Positions 18,345-28,174 of a DNA stretch of 64,000 bases are shown here, piece after piece. The first letter of the stretch is position 1. Every line of letters starts with the position of its first letter. The stretch lies in contig VENG01000015.1 of NCBI GenBank assembly GCA_009711705.1, positions 129,709 to 193,708 on the forward strand. The letters run 5' to 3'. A model generated the notes under the pieces. That model did not search any database, was not told the DNA's origin, and was given only the letters and a program-made list of their open reading frames with translations. The stretch is from Bacillota bacterium (GTDB lineage Bacteria > Bacillota > Desulfotomaculia > Desulfotomaculales > VENG01). The translations under genes and the position numbers were made by a program.

Positions 18345-18572
18345 TTTTCCACCACCTGAAAAAATACTTGTGCTCATAGTTATTTACCGATTGAATACAT
18401 TTTCTACTTAAAAGAAGTAATTCCTCCAAATAGAAAGCAAACTTTAGAAAATCTTTGTTTTATTAAAAGATTGAGACTGTAGAACTTAAAAAAGAGCACT
18501 CTCGCTTGAAGACAAGAAAAGCGCGTTAAATCAGTTCCCTTAGCGCGCGTTTTCAGTACTTTTTTCCTTTGT

Positions 18573-18594
18573 CCTTGCCATATATATGGCAAGG
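18573..18594. repeat. 22-bp perfect palindrome, partly repeated at 30053-30074
   Basis: A self-complementary 22-bp sequence centred on ATATAT with CCTTGCC arms. Bases 18579-18600 are identical, in inverse orientation, to 30053-30074. It may be a protein-binding operator or the core of a small dispersed repeat. Confidence 0.5.
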
Positions 18595-18610
18595 TATACT
18601 TTCCTAAAGT

Positions 18611-18636
18611 GTAAAAAACGCCCCCATTAGAGGGCG
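18611..18636 (-). terminator. Hairpin plus T-run in the yicC leader
   Basis: Minus strand: CGCCC stem, loop, GGGCG, then six T (plus-strand A 18613-18618). It lies about 40 bp beyond the aminotransferase terminator and 270 bp before yicC, so it could be a second-chance terminator or an attenuator. Confidence 0.5.
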
Positions 18637-18660
18637 ATAAATACTTTACAAAAATTTTAT

Positions 18661-18708
18661 AAAAAAACCTTCGCGGAACAGCCTCCGGGCTTGTCCCGGA
18701 GGCTGTTC
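18661..18708 (-). terminator. Intrinsic terminator of the dapF-dapL-aminotransferase run
   Basis: A long GC-rich hairpin (GAACAGCCTCCGGG paired with CCCGGAGGCTGTTC, 18676-18708) begins at the stop codon of the aminotransferase gene and is followed on the minus strand by GGTTTTTTT. Confidence 0.85.
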
Positions 18709-19900
18709 ACGTTAGATCCTTTAACACACCTTCTATACGGTCTAGACCTTCTTTAATATTTTCCATGGAAGTGGCGTACGATAATCTGAAACAACTGTCA
18801 TCACCAAAAGCGACTCCGGGAACAATGGCTACCTGAACATCATCAAGAATAATTGAAGCCAAGTCCGAAGCACCATTTATTTTTCTTCCCTGATAAGACT
18901 TACCCATTAATCCTTTTATACTCGGAAACACATAAAATGCTCCCTTGGGCATGTTACAAGAGAGCCCGGGCATGGCTTGAAGACGCTCTACCATATATTT
19001 CCTTCGTTTATCAAACTGCTTCACCATTTTTCCCGCTTGATCCTGCGGCCCTTCAATCGCTTCCTGTGCTGCCACCTGCGCAATGGAAGTGGGATTGGAA
19101 GTGGAGTGACTCTGTAAATCGGTCATTGCCTTAGCCACCTTAGCCGGTGCTGCGGCATAACCAATCCGCCAGCCGGTCATAGCGTAGGCTTTGGACACAC
19201 CGTTTATAATTACGGTTTTTTCTTTTAAACCGGGATTTAATTGTGCTATGCTTACATGTTTTTCCCCGTCATAGATCAATCTTTCATAGATCTCATCAGA
19301 TATAATAGCAATATTGCTTTCCAACAGCACCTCACCCAGAGCCTTTAGTTCATCTTTGGTATATACCGCTCCTGTAGGATTGCTCGGGCTGTTAAGCACA
19401 ATTAGCCTTGTGCGATCGGTTAATGCAGAGCGCAATTCTTGGGGAGTAAGCTTAAAACCGTTTTCTTCCCTGGTTTGCACAATCAAGGGAAAGGCCCCGG
19501 TTAGTTTTATTTGCTCCAGATAACTAACCCAATACGGAGCCGGTAAAAGGACTTCGTCCCCCGGCTGACACAGTACCATAAACGCATTGTAAAGAGAGTG
19601 CTTGGCTCCGGCGGAAACAACAATTTGAGAAGGCTTATAATGTAAATCGTTATCTACTTCAAACTTCTTTATAAGCGCTTCTTTTAAAGGTGGAATACCG
19701 GCAACCGGTGTGTATTTGGTCATTCCCTTATCAATGGCCTTCACAGCGGCCTGTTTTATAGATTCTGGAGTATCAAAATCAGGTTCCCCTGCACCAAAAT
19801 TAATTACTTTGGCTCCTTCAGCAAGCATTTGCTTGGCCTTGGCATCAATTGAAAGCGTGGGTGACGGGCTAATATTTTTTGCCCGTTCATTAAGTTCCAT
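18707..19900 (-). CDS. Class I pyridoxal-phosphate aminotransferase (aspartate type)
   Basis: 397-aa fold-type I aminotransferase of the Ib aspartate aminotransferase group. It has NFGAGEPDFDTP near the N-terminus, NSPSNPTGAVY, the PLP aspartate in ISDEIYE, the PLP lysine in NGVSKAYAMTGWRIGY and a C-terminal FRLSYATS arginine. It is 11 bp after dapL, so it may supply aspartate for the lysine pathway or transaminate aromatic or branched substrates; the substrate cannot be fixed by eye. The transcript ends at a strong terminator that starts at the stop codon. Confidence 0.92.
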   Translation of the reverse strand: MELNERAKNISPSPTLSIDAKAKQMLAEGAKVINFGAGEPDFDTPESIKQAAVKAIDKGMTKYTPVAGIPPLKEALIKKFEVDNDLHYKPSQIVVSAGAKHSLYNAFMVLCQPGDEVLLPAPYWVSYLEQIKLTGAFPLIVQTREENGFKLTPQELRSALTDRTRLIVLNSPSNPTGAVYTKDELKALGEVLLESNIAIISDEIYERLIYDGEKHVSIAQLNPGLKEKTVIINGVSKAYAMTGWRIGYAAAPAKVAKAMTDLQSHSTSNPTSIAQVAAQEAIEGPQDQAGKMVKQFDKRRKYMVERLQAMPGLSCNMPKGAFYVFPSIKGLMGKSYQGRKINGASDLASIILDDVQVAIVPGVAFGDDSCFRLSYATSMENIKEGLDRIEGVLKDLT

Positions 19901-19911
19901 TTCCTCTCCTC

Positions 19912-21096
19912 CTAAAATTCTACGGCCCCAAAGCTTTTCTTTAACCGGTCTACCGCATCCAGCATGCGATCTTTGGGCACCGTTAATGCTATCCTAAAAT
20001 ACCCGGCGCCCTCAGCACCATACCCGGTACCGGGAGTAATTACAATACCCGTTTTGTCCAGTACCGCCTCCGCAAATGACTCCGAAGAGTACCCCTTGGG
20101 GACCGGTGCCCAAACGTAAAAAGTGCCCTTGGGCTTGGCCAGTTTCCAGCCCATTTCATTAAGAGCATCCACTAATATGTCACGACGCTCCTGGTAAACC
20201 CCGCACATCTTATCTATAAAGTCATTAGGACCGGTAAGTCCCTTTATGGCCGCATATTGAACAGCTTGGAATTGTCCCGAGTCCACATTAGACTTTAACC
20301 GGCCTAGAGCATCCACCACATCAGGATGACCTACGGCCCAGCCGATGCGCCAGCCTGTCATATTGAACGTCTTGGAAACCGAATGAAACTCGATCCCCAC
20401 CTCTTTGGCACCGGGAACCTGCATGAAGCTTATGGGCTTATAACCATCAAAGGAAATTTCCGAATATGCGGCATCGTGACAAACCAAAATATTATGTTCC
20501 TTGGCGAAAGCCACTATTTCTTTATAAAAAACTTCATCTGCCGTAGCTCCTGTAGGATTGTTGGGGTAATTTATAAACATCATTTTAGCCTTTTGGGCAA
20601 CATCCATAGGGATGGCCGACAGGTCCGGCAAGAAATTATTCTCTTCTTTCAGCGGCATATAGTAAGGGTGAGCCCCAGCAAGAATGGCTCCGCCTGCATA
20701 CACGGGATAACCGGGGTCAGGTACTAATACAACATCCCCTGGATTTAAATAACACCAGGATATATGGCCAATTCCTTCCTTGGAGCCAACCAAAGACACA
20801 ACCTCTGACTTGGGATCTAACTCTACCCCAAAACGATTTTTATACCAATCTGCCACCGCCTGCCGGTAACTTAACATACCTACTGAAGATGGATATTGGT
20901 GGTTTGCAGAGTTGTCAGCTTCTTTTTTTAACTCATTAATAATGTAATCCGGAGTTGGCATATCAGGGTCACCAATACCAAGACTAATTACATCTATACC
21001 CTTCTCGCGCTTTTCCTCAATCAGTTTTTCGATACGGGCAAACAAATACGCCGGCAAATTTTTTACCCTGTCTGCTTCTTCAAATCTCAAAGTCAA
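19912..21096 (-). CDS. dapL: LL-diaminopimelate aminotransferase
   Basis: 394-aa class I aminotransferase of the DapL type, converting tetrahydrodipicolinate straight to LL-diaminopimelate. Features: [15 protein letters not shown] at the N-terminus, NYPNNPTGA, the PLP lysine in [19 protein letters not shown] and FRIALTVP near the end. The start is a TTG at 21096 with GGAGG about nine bases upstream. Placement directly after dapF supports the DapL assignment over a general aminotransferase. Confidence 0.88.
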   Translation of the reverse strand: MTLRFEEADRVKNLPAYLFARIEKLIEEKREKGIDVISLGIGDPDMPTPDYIINELKKEADNSANHQYPSSVGMLSYRQAVADWYKNRFGVELDPKSEVVSLVGSKEGIGHISWCYLNPGDVVLVPDPGYPVYAGGAILAGAHPYYMPLKEENNFLPDLSAIPMDVAQKAKMMFINYPNNPTGATADEVFYKEIVAFAKEHNILVCHDAAYSEISFDGYKPISFMQVPGAKEVGIEFHSVSKTFNMTGWRIGWAVGHPDVVDALGRLKSNVDSGQFQAVQYAAIKGLTGPNDFIDKMCGVYQERRDILVDALNEMGWKLAKPKGTFYVWAPVPKGYSSESFAEAVLDKTGIVITPGTGYGAEGAGYFRIALTVPKDRMLDAVDRLKKSFGAVEF

Positions 21097-21249
21097 TCAA
21101 AACTACCTCCTTGTTTAAATATCTGTGATTTACTTAGCTACAAATGATATCAAGATGCTTCGGTTATATATCTAACATGGAATGCAGTTATTGGCAATAG
21201 TGTAACATATACACGTATCTGTAAGCCTGACCTTCACATTACTAAAATC

Positions 21250-22095
21250 TTACTCAAAATTTTGAAGAGGGTAATCTCCGCTAAATATCTCTTCCGCCGG
21301 ACCGGTCATATACACATGATTATTCTCGGACCATTCAATGTCCAAAGAGCCACTGGCAAGGTGTACCGAAACCTGTTTTTCAGTAAACCCGTTTAAATGT
21401 GCAGCCACAGCCGTGGCACATGCTCCTGTTCCACAGGCCATTGTAGGTCCCGCACCTCTTTCCCAGACTTGCATGCGCACTTCTGACCGGTTCAATACCT
21501 GCACAAATTCTACATTGGTTTTATTGGGAAAGATATTATGATTCTCAATACGTGGTCCCCAGTGAGAAATAGGAACTTCATCCACATCAACCACAAAAAT
21601 AACTACGTGAGGATTACCCATGGACACTGCGGTAACCTTAAAATTATGTTCCCCCACCTTTAGGTTTTCCCCTATAACCATACCGGCAGAGCCTAGCATG
21701 GGAATTTCCTTCCTATCCAGCTTTGGTTCACCCATATCAACTTTAACTGCCGCTACAACACCGTTTTGAACACTAACTTCCGGAACCATAATCCCTGCTT
21801 TGGTTTCAACCTTGATCTGCTCTTTCTTTATGATACCCTTTTCATATATATATTTGCTTACACAACGTATGGCGTTACCGCACATCTCAGCCTCACTGCC
21901 GTCAGAATTAAGGATTTGCATGCGAATATCAGCTTCATCAGTGGGCCATATAAGAACCAGCCCGTCCGCACCTATGCCGAAATGGCGATCACAAACAGCT
22001 TGAGCGAGCTTGGACAGATTCCCGGGTAGTTCTTCAGATTCGGCATCAACCATAACAAAATCATTACCCAATCCATGTACCTTGGTAAAGTGCAA
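21250..22095 (-). CDS. dapF: Diaminopimelate epimerase
   Basis: Interconverts LL- and meso-DAP for lysine and peptidoglycan. Both catalytic cysteines are visible, in EMCGNAIRC and [11 protein letters not shown]. The 281-aa length is normal. The start is a TTG at 22095 with AGGAGGG eight bases upstream. DapF with DapL completes the four-step aminotransferase variant of the lysine route. Confidence 0.96.
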   Translation of the reverse strand: MHFTKVHGLGNDFVMVDAESEELPGNLSKLAQAVCDRHFGIGADGLVLIWPTDEADIRMQILNSDGSEAEMCGNAIRCVSKYIYEKGIIKKEQIKVETKAGIMVPEVSVQNGVVAAVKVDMGEPKLDRKEIPMLGSAGMVIGENLKVGEHNFKVTAVSMGNPHVVIFVVDVDEVPISHWGPRIENHNIFPNKTNVEFVQVLNRSEVRMQVWERGAGPTMACGTGACATAVAAHLNGFTEKQVSVHLASGSLDIEWSENNHVYMTGPAEEIFSGDYPLQNFE

Positions 22096-22198
22096 CTGGA
22101 TAGCCCTCCTTAAAAAAAGGCAGTTATTCTATTATTTGTCGTTATGGTACCAGTTTCCTCCCTAAAGAGCAATATATACTATATTTTTTAGCTTGACC

Positions 22199-24940
22199 TT
22201 ATACTTTAACGTACATTACTCTTTCCTTTGCCCGCAGGCGAACATGACGTACCAGTATTCCCAGAAACATTGGTGTCAATGTTACTGTCCCGATAACCAT
22301 CCAATGCTGTAATTGCAAAGGCACAGTCTTGAATATAGGTTGCAGCACCGGAACATAAGTAACTGACAATTGCAATGCCGTTGAAATTAGCACCGCTATG
22401 ATTAAATACTTATTGGTGAAGATTCCCACTTGCAGCAGGGATTGGTGTTCCGAACGACACGCAAATACAAAGAGCAGTTGAAAGAAAACAAGCGTGTTAA
22501 ATGCCATAGTCCTGGCGATACCGAGGTCTAACCCACTGTCTATATAGCTCATGATGAATACTCCCAACGTACCGGCGGCAAAGATTATTCCTGTACCAAG
22601 TATCCTCCAGCTTAACCCTTCACTGAAAACACCTTCACCTGGATCCCGGGGTTTTCTTGACATAATACCTTTTTCAATGGGATCTATACCCAGAGCCATT
22701 GCCGGCAAGCCATCTGTCACTAAATTCATCCACAATAACTGTATGGGCAGCAGGGGCAGTGGAAGTCCTCCTAAAACTGCCAGGAACATAACCAATACTT
22801 CACCAACGTTGCAGGACAGAAGGTAGCGGATAAACTTTCTAATGTTATCGTATATCCCGCGTCCCTCTTCAACAGCTGCAACTATAGAACTAAAATTATC
22901 GTCGGCTAAAACCATGGCAGAGGCTTCCTTGGTAACGTCGGTACCGGTGACACCCATGGAAATGCCGATGTCTGCTTCTTTTACTGCCGGGGCATCATTA
23001 ACCCCGTCCCCTGTCATGGCCACCACATGTCCTTTATTTTTGAGGGCTCGTACTATGCGCAACTTGTGTTTCGGTGAAACCCTGGCACATACTGCTACTT
23101 TATTAATTACTTTTTCCAGCCGTTCATCACTCATGCCGTCCAAGTCAACACCTGTAAGTACTAATTCATTTTTCCTGTCCAAAATCCCCATCTCTGCTGC
23201 AACTGCCCTGGCCGTGACCTGGTGGTCACCGGTTATCATCACAGTTTTTATCCCGGCCCGCTTACAAGTATATACTGCTTTTATGGCTTCAGCACGAGGC
23301 GGGTCAATCATTCCGGCCAGGCCCACAAATACCAGCGATGATTCGAACGCCTCTTCTTCTGTATAGACTTCTTTACCCGGTAACTCCTTGTATGCTAAGG
23401 CCAGGACCCGTAAGGCGTTTTCGGCCAAGGAAGCATTGCCATCCATTATTTTTCTTTTTACTTGTGGCGTCAAGACATGTTTTTTACCGTTCTGCACGTA
23501 ATGTGAACATAGATCCAAAACTACGTCGGGGGCACCTTTTGTGTATAAGACACTTTTGCCCTGCTTATTGTACACTACAGACATTCGCTTTCGCTCAGAA
23601 TCAAAGGGGATCTCATGCACCAGTGTTTGTTTCTTTAGTAATCTTTCTTTCCACACCCCGGCCTTTGCAGCCATTACCAAAAGTGCACCTTCAGTGGGAT
23701 CACCGGAGATACTCCACGTTTTGCGCACCCCTTGTTTTATCTTGCGAAAAAGCCCCCCGACATCAATACTTCCTCGTTGCAGCGAAGAGTTATTGCAAAG
23801 AGATGCAATCTCCATAAAAATTTTAAAGTCTTCCTCATTAACATGATCCATTTTAAAATTGCCATGTGGCTCGTACCCTTCACCGGAAATATCTACGGAA
23901 ACTCCGCCGATAAATGCTTTCCTCACCGTCATTTCATTTTGGGTTAAAGTGCCGGTTTTGTCTGAACAGATAACCGTAGCACACCCTAAAGTTTCCACGG
24001 CAGGGAGTTTTCTTATAATGGCATTTCTTTTAATCATTCGCTGTACTCCAAGCGCCAGGGCTACCGTAACAATAGCCGGCAGGCCTTCCGGAATAGCTGC
24101 AACAGCTAAACTCACTCCTGCCAAGAACATTTGGTAAGCAGGCAATCCCCTGTAAATACCCACAACTACTACTAAAAAGCAAATTAGAAGACAAAAGCTT
24201 ACCAGCCATGTTCCCACTTGTGCCAGGCGCCTCTGCAAAGGAGTCTGTTCGGGCGCTGCAGTTTGGATAAGTCCTGCAATTTGTCCCATTTCTGTAGCCA
24301 TACCGGTCAAAACTACCATTCCCTTGGCCCTGCCGCGGGTGACAACAGTGCCGAAGAAGGCCATATTAAAAGTATCTCCTAAACTTGTCTCACCTGAAAT
24401 CACGCCTGTTTCTTTTTTTACCGGGAAAGACTCTCCGGTTAATGCTGATTCCTCTACTTCCAGGTTAAACTCTTCTATGATGCGTAAATCCGCGGGAACC
24501 CGGTCACCTGCCTCCACAAGCACAATATCACCGGGGACTAATTCCGCTGATGGTATCTTACGCTCCCCCCCGTCTCTTATGACATTGGCTTCCGGCGCCG
24601 TTAACTGCCTTAAGGCTTCCATGGAGCGCTCTGCCCGGTATTCCTGCACGAGCCCTAAAATAGCATTAACGACAACAATAACCATAATCGTAATTGCATC
24701 GGCCCATTCACCCAGGACACCGCTTATTGCAGTGGCCGCCAGCAGTACTATGACCATAAAATCTTTAAATTGATTCAGGAACATTTGCCAGGCCGGAATC
24801 CCCGGGGTCCGGGCCAGTTCATTGAGGCCAAATCTCTTTGCCCTTTCACCGGCTTCTTTATCATCGAGCCCCCTAAGCGGGTCACTTTGCAGCCTTTTTA
24901 ATACCTCTTCTTTTGTAAGTTGATGCCATTGCCCAGACAT
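22199..24940 (-). CDS. P-type Ca2+-transporting ATPase (SERCA/PMCA-like)
   Basis: About 913-aa P2A-type ATPase that would export Ca2+. It has the N-terminal cation ATPase domain, TGES in LTGESFPVKK, the M4 site IPEGLP, phosphorylation site DKTGTLTQNE, hinge MTGDGVNDAPAVKEADIG and the M6 segment NLVTDGLPA. The PEGLP plus N-TDG-P combination fits Ca2+. The ATG at 24940 is preferred because AAGGGGGT lies seven bases upstream; a GTG at 24946 is too close. Divergent from rqcH; in B. subtilis the homologous yloA and yloB are also neighbours, which matches YloB. Confidence 0.94.
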   Translation of the reverse strand: MSGQWHQLTKEEVLKRLQSDPLRGLDDKEAGERAKRFGLNELARTPGIPAWQMFLNQFKDFMVIVLLAATAISGVLGEWADAITIMVIVVVNAILGLVQEYRAERSMEALRQLTAPEANVIRDGGERKIPSAELVPGDIVLVEAGDRVPADLRIIEEFNLEVEESALTGESFPVKKETGVISGETSLGDTFNMAFFGTVVTRGRAKGMVVLTGMATEMGQIAGLIQTAAPEQTPLQRRLAQVGTWLVSFCLLICFLVVVVGIYRGLPAYQMFLAGVSLAVAAIPEGLPAIVTVALALGVQRMIKRNAIIRKLPAVETLGCATVICSDKTGTLTQNEMTVRKAFIGGVSVDISGEGYEPHGNFKMDHVNEEDFKIFMEIASLCNNSSLQRGSIDVGGLFRKIKQGVRKTWSISGDPTEGALLVMAAKAGVWKERLLKKQTLVHEIPFDSERKRMSVVYNKQGKSVLYTKGAPDVVLDLCSHYVQNGKKHVLTPQVKRKIMDGNASLAENALRVLALAYKELPGKEVYTEEEAFESSLVFVGLAGMIDPPRAEAIKAVYTCKRAGIKTVMITGDHQVTARAVAAEMGILDRKNELVLTGVDLDGMSDERLEKVINKVAVCARVSPKHKLRIVRALKNKGHVVAMTGDGVNDAPAVKEADIGISMGVTGTDVTKEASAMVLADDNFSSIVAAVEEGRGIYDNIRKFIRYLLSCNVGEVLVMFLAVLGGLPLPLLPIQLLWMNLVTDGLPAMALGIDPIEKGIMSRKPRDPGEGVFSEGLSWRILGTGIIFAAGTLGVFIMSYIDSGLDLGIARTMAFNTLVFFQLLFVFACRSEHQSLLQVGIFTNKYLIIAVLISTALQLSVTYVPVLQPIFKTVPLQLQHWMVIGTVTLTPMFLGILVRHVRLRAKERVMYVKV

Positions 24941-25048
24941 AGCCACTACCCCCTTAATTTGCCAATTGCTTAACTTAAATATATTGTCCGCGACCCCAAA
25001 AAATGCCCCTTTTTTAGGACATGCATGAGCAACAGTGAGATCCTTCCT

Positions 25049-25076
25049 TTTACCCTCGGAATTTCCGTGCTATACT
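25049..25076 (+). promoter_or_regulatory. Candidate sigma-A promoter for rqcH
   Basis: TTTACC (25049-25054), a 16-bp spacer and TATACT (25071-25076), 50 bp upstream of the rqcH ATG in the divergent region with the P-type ATPase gene. Confidence 0.5.
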
Positions 25077-25125
25077 TAATCCGAAGATAACAAAATCTAA
25101 GTGTAATTACCGGAGTTGATACTTT

Positions 25126-26901
25126 ATGCCCTTTGATGGATTAATGTTGACAGCAATAAAATCCGAGCTCAGCAAAACTTTGGTTGGGGCCAAGATAGAT
25201 AAGATTTACCAGCCTGCAAAAACTGATATTGTGCTGAATATACGTCACCACCGGGAGCGTTACCGGCTACTTCTTAGTGCTCACTCGCGTGATGCCAGGG
25301 TTCATTTATCCACCCAGCCGAATGAGAACCCAACCCAACCGCCTACATTTTGCATGGTACTACGCAAACACCTTGAGGGTGGATCTATTAAAGAGATTGA
25401 ACAGCCAGGGCTAGAGAGGGTTTTAAAAATACATGTAGCAGCCAGAGATGAATTAGGTCGGCCTTCTGAAAAGCTTTTGATTTGTGAAATTATGGGCAAA
25501 CACAGTAACATTTTATTGGTAGATCCTACAGTTAACATCATTACTGACGGTATAAGGCGATATTCCCACGAGGTAAGCAGGCACCGTGAGGTATTACCCG
25601 GCAGGCCATACATTCCAGCTCCCGCTCAAAATAAGCTTAATCCCCTGCAAGTGGATGAAGACACCTTCCGCAACGTTATTTTTGCCGCACCCTTGGAAAA
25701 CAGGGTTGTTAAAGTTCTTCAAAATGGGTTTGAAGGCCTTAGCACTGTCATGGCCAGGGAAATTGTCTTCAGGGCACAGCTCTCGGAAGAGTTAACTGTC
25801 AATTACTGCGGTGAACATGAAATGCGTGTATTGTGGCAGGCATTACAATCTTTGTCTGTTCCTGCCTCCAATGGGCAATTTCAATCAACAATAATTGAAG
25901 ATAGCAATAAAAATCCTGTGGAGTTTGCTGCATTTGACCTTACAATATTAGAAGGATATACCAGGCATCATGGCAGCCCCAGCGAGATTGCGGATAATTT
26001 TTTTGCCGCTGTTAAATTAATAGATCGTTTTAAAGGTGAAATCCAATCCTTAAAAACAAAATTAAATAAAGAAGTAAAGCGACTGAAAAAGAAAATGTCC
26101 TTGCAAACAGAAAGTGCGGACACGGCACAAAAGGCTGAAAATTACCGTGTATTTGGAGAGCTTTTAACCGCAAGTATTTATCGCCTGGACAAAGGTAACA
26201 CAGAAATAGAGGTGAATAACTTCTATGATCCGGAAGGCAAATCAGTTGTAATTCCACTGGATGCCAGACTGTCTCCGGCCGCCAATGCACAGTCCTACTT
26301 TAAAAAATATGTAAAGGCCAAAAAGACCCGCAAGGCCGCCTTGGAACAAGCACGAAAAAGCAAAGCTGAACTTGATTATCTGCAGGGAGTCTTACTTAAT
26401 GTAAAGCAGGCAACTTCACTGGTTGATCTAAGCGAAATTAGGCAGGAGCTAATCGAACAAGGATACATTGGGGACAAAAACCATAAAGTACCTACTAAAA
26501 AAGAAAAGAAAAAAACAGCTTCCCCTCCACTGCCGTTTAAGTCTAGTGACGGTTTTTTAATTCTTGTCGGTCGTAATAATAAGCAAAATGACAGGTTAAC
26601 CATGAAGCTGGCCAAAGATAATGACATATGGCTTCATACTAAAGATATCCCTGGATCTCATGTAATCATAAAAACACAAGGTATGAAAGTGCCTGACCAT
26701 ACGATACACCAGGCGGCGGTAATCGCTGCTTTCTACAGCCAAGCACGTGATTCCCAAAATGTCCCTGTGGATTACACCCCAAGAAAAAACGTGAAAAAGC
26801 CCCGCGGTGCCAAGCCTGGTTATGTTATTTACGAACAACAACGCACAGCTGTGGTTACTCCCGATGCAAAGCTTATTTCATCCCTGGAGCAAGAGGATTA
26901 A
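25126..26901 (+). CDS. rqcH: Ribosome quality control protein RqcH (NFACT family, Rqc2 homologue)
   Basis: 591-aa NEMF/FbpA-family protein that binds obstructed 50S subunits and recruits tRNA-Ala for C-terminal alanine tailing. N-terminal NFACT-N starts MPFDGLMLTAIKSEL, a long basic coiled coil spans about 295-330 and 395-425, and the C-terminal NFACT-R domain carries DNDIWLHTKDIPGSHVII. It also matches proteins annotated as fibronectin-binding, a name inherited from pathogens. It is monocistronic or joined with the M42 gene 75 bp downstream. Confidence 0.94.
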   Translation: MPFDGLMLTAIKSELSKTLVGAKIDKIYQPAKTDIVLNIRHHRERYRLLLSAHSRDARVHLSTQPNENPTQPPTFCMVLRKHLEGGSIKEIEQPGLERVLKIHVAARDELGRPSEKLLICEIMGKHSNILLVDPTVNIITDGIRRYSHEVSRHREVLPGRPYIPAPAQNKLNPLQVDEDTFRNVIFAAPLENRVVKVLQNGFEGLSTVMAREIVFRAQLSEELTVNYCGEHEMRVLWQALQSLSVPASNGQFQSTIIEDSNKNPVEFAAFDLTILEGYTRHHGSPSEIADNFFAAVKLIDRFKGEIQSLKTKLNKEVKRLKKKMSLQTESADTAQKAENYRVFGELLTASIYRLDKGNTEIEVNNFYDPEGKSVVIPLDARLSPAANAQSYFKKYVKAKKTRKAALEQARKSKAELDYLQGVLLNVKQATSLVDLSEIRQELIEQGYIGDKNHKVPTKKEKKKTASPPLPFKSSDGFLILVGRNNKQNDRLTMKLAKDNDIWLHTKDIPGSHVIIKTQGMKVPDHTIHQAAVIAAFYSQARDSQNVPVDYTPRKNVKKPRGAKPGYVIYEQQRTAVVTPDAKLISSLEQED

Positions 26902-26976
26902 TGTACAAATTTTTTCATTCTAAGGTGCAATCCTGGGTACTATATATTTTAAAGGATCCCTTAGGAGGAAAACCTC

Positions 26977-28074
26977 ATGTCAAATTTTGCTCCGGATAGA
27001 GACGATATAGTTAAAACATTGGAAGCACTAACTGAAATTGCCGCTGTTACTGGATTTGAAGATAATTTACAAGACTACTTAAAAAGCTTAGTAACACCGT
27101 ATGCATCATCTATGCAGCAAGACCAATCGGGCAACCTTATTGCATCCCGTAAAGGGATTGAGGGTGGATTAAAAATAATGCTGTGTGCCCACATGGATGA
27201 AATTGGCTTTGTGGTCAGATCGATCGGTCCCTGGGGATTTTTGTATCTTTACCCTTTAGGAGGTATACCGGAGAATATAGGCCCCGGCCACTGGGTTACG
27301 GTACATACAGACAGGGGACCTGTTTCAGGTACCATCGGAATTCACTCCGCCCATCTTCCTGTATCCGGCATTCCGCCCTTATTTGCCGATATAGGGGCTG
27401 AACGAAGACATCAAGCCATGGCCATGGGCGTTAAAACAGGGGACCCAGTGACAGTACAATACGGGTTTAAGCAACTAAACGAAGAGCGGGTGGTAGGGCG
27501 GTGCATGGATAATAGAATTGGATGCACTATACTCGTGACTGTACTGAAGTTGCTGGCCCAAACCGTACACCGGGCAAATATATTTGCCGTCTTTTCAAGC
27601 ACTGAAGAACACGGTATGCACCCGGGGAATCCTCCCGCCCAGGTGCACGGAGCCAGGGGCGCTTTCGTGGCGGCGCAAAGTATAAAGCCTCACTTTGCAG
27701 TGGTACTGGACAGTATGGTAGCCAGTGATATACCGGGTCTCTCGGAGTCCGAGCAACTTATTCGCCTGGGGCGCGGAGTCACTCTTCGCCTGTTGGACGA
27801 TATGGCCATTATGCGACCAAAGGTGAAAAAATTTGCCCGTGATGTGGCTGAAAAAAACAATATCAAGGTCCAAGAAAGTATTTCCAGGTCATTTACCGAC
27901 ACCTCGATGATACAGCTTTCCGGGGCGGCTGTTTGCACCCTGGGAGTCCCACTGCGGTACATTCATTCCCCCGGCCAGGTGGCTGCACTTTCCGATATTG
28001 AGAGTGCTATCAACATGGTTACTGGAATAATCCAACATTTGGAGGCTGAACCTCCTGACTGGTTGCATAATTAA
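26977..28074 (+). CDS. M42-family metallo-aminopeptidase
   Basis: 365-aa cobalt/zinc aminopeptidase-like protein. It shows the first metal histidine in CAHMDEIGF, the bridging aspartate in CMDNRIGC, the glutamate pair in STEEHG and the C-terminal histidine in RYIHSPGQV. The usual EEVGLRGA stretch is replaced by EEHG followed by a short insertion with HPGNPPAQVHGARGA, so it may be a divergent subgroup. AGGAGG lies 7 bases upstream of the ATG. Endoglucanase labels for such proteins are historical. Confidence 0.87.
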   Translation: MSNFAPDRDDIVKTLEALTEIAAVTGFEDNLQDYLKSLVTPYASSMQQDQSGNLIASRKGIEGGLKIMLCAHMDEIGFVVRSIGPWGFLYLYPLGGIPENIGPGHWVTVHTDRGPVSGTIGIHSAHLPVSGIPPLFADIGAERRHQAMAMGVKTGDPVTVQYGFKQLNEERVVGRCMDNRIGCTILVTVLKLLAQTVHRANIFAVFSSTEEHGMHPGNPPAQVHGARGAFVAAQSIKPHFAVVLDSMVASDIPGLSESEQLIRLGRGVTLRLLDDMAIMRPKVKKFARDVAEKNNIKVQESISRSFTDTSMIQLSGAAVCTLGVPLRYIHSPGQVAALSDIESAINMVTGIIQHLEAEPPDWLHN

Positions 28075-28102
28075 ATATAACGACCCTAGTAATTTGTAAC
28101 CC

Positions 28103-28131
28103 GAATAAGGATTCCACCTGAACACATAATA
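28103..28131 (+). promoter_or_regulatory. Sigma-G-like promoter of the SASP gene
   Basis: GAATA (28103-28107) matches the -35 consensus GHATR and CATAATA (28125-28131) matches the -10 consensus CATNHTA, with a 17-bp spacer, 43 bp upstream of the SASP start. Forespore expression would follow. Confidence 0.65.
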
Positions 28132-28174
28132 ATAATGCGCTGTTACACCCCTGTATTCAAAAGGAGGTTGGCTA

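Larger units (their letters stand above)
18345..18660 (-). other. Non-coding leader/intergenic region upstream of yicC
   Basis: About 315 bp without a convincing gene. It holds a hairpin with a T-run (18611-18636), a 22-bp perfect palindrome (18573-18594), a second inverted pair around 18521-18549 (GCGCGTTAA with TTAGCGCGC), and a purine-rich GGAGG stretch at about 18420. The arrangement would suit a structured 5' leader of the yicC-remA-gmk transcript, but no known riboswitch is recognised. Confidence 0.4.

Noticed and set aside
18404..18592. 62-aa minus-strand ORF
   Set aside because: No ribosome site or family pattern; it lies in a leader with hairpins and its composition is biased by repeats.
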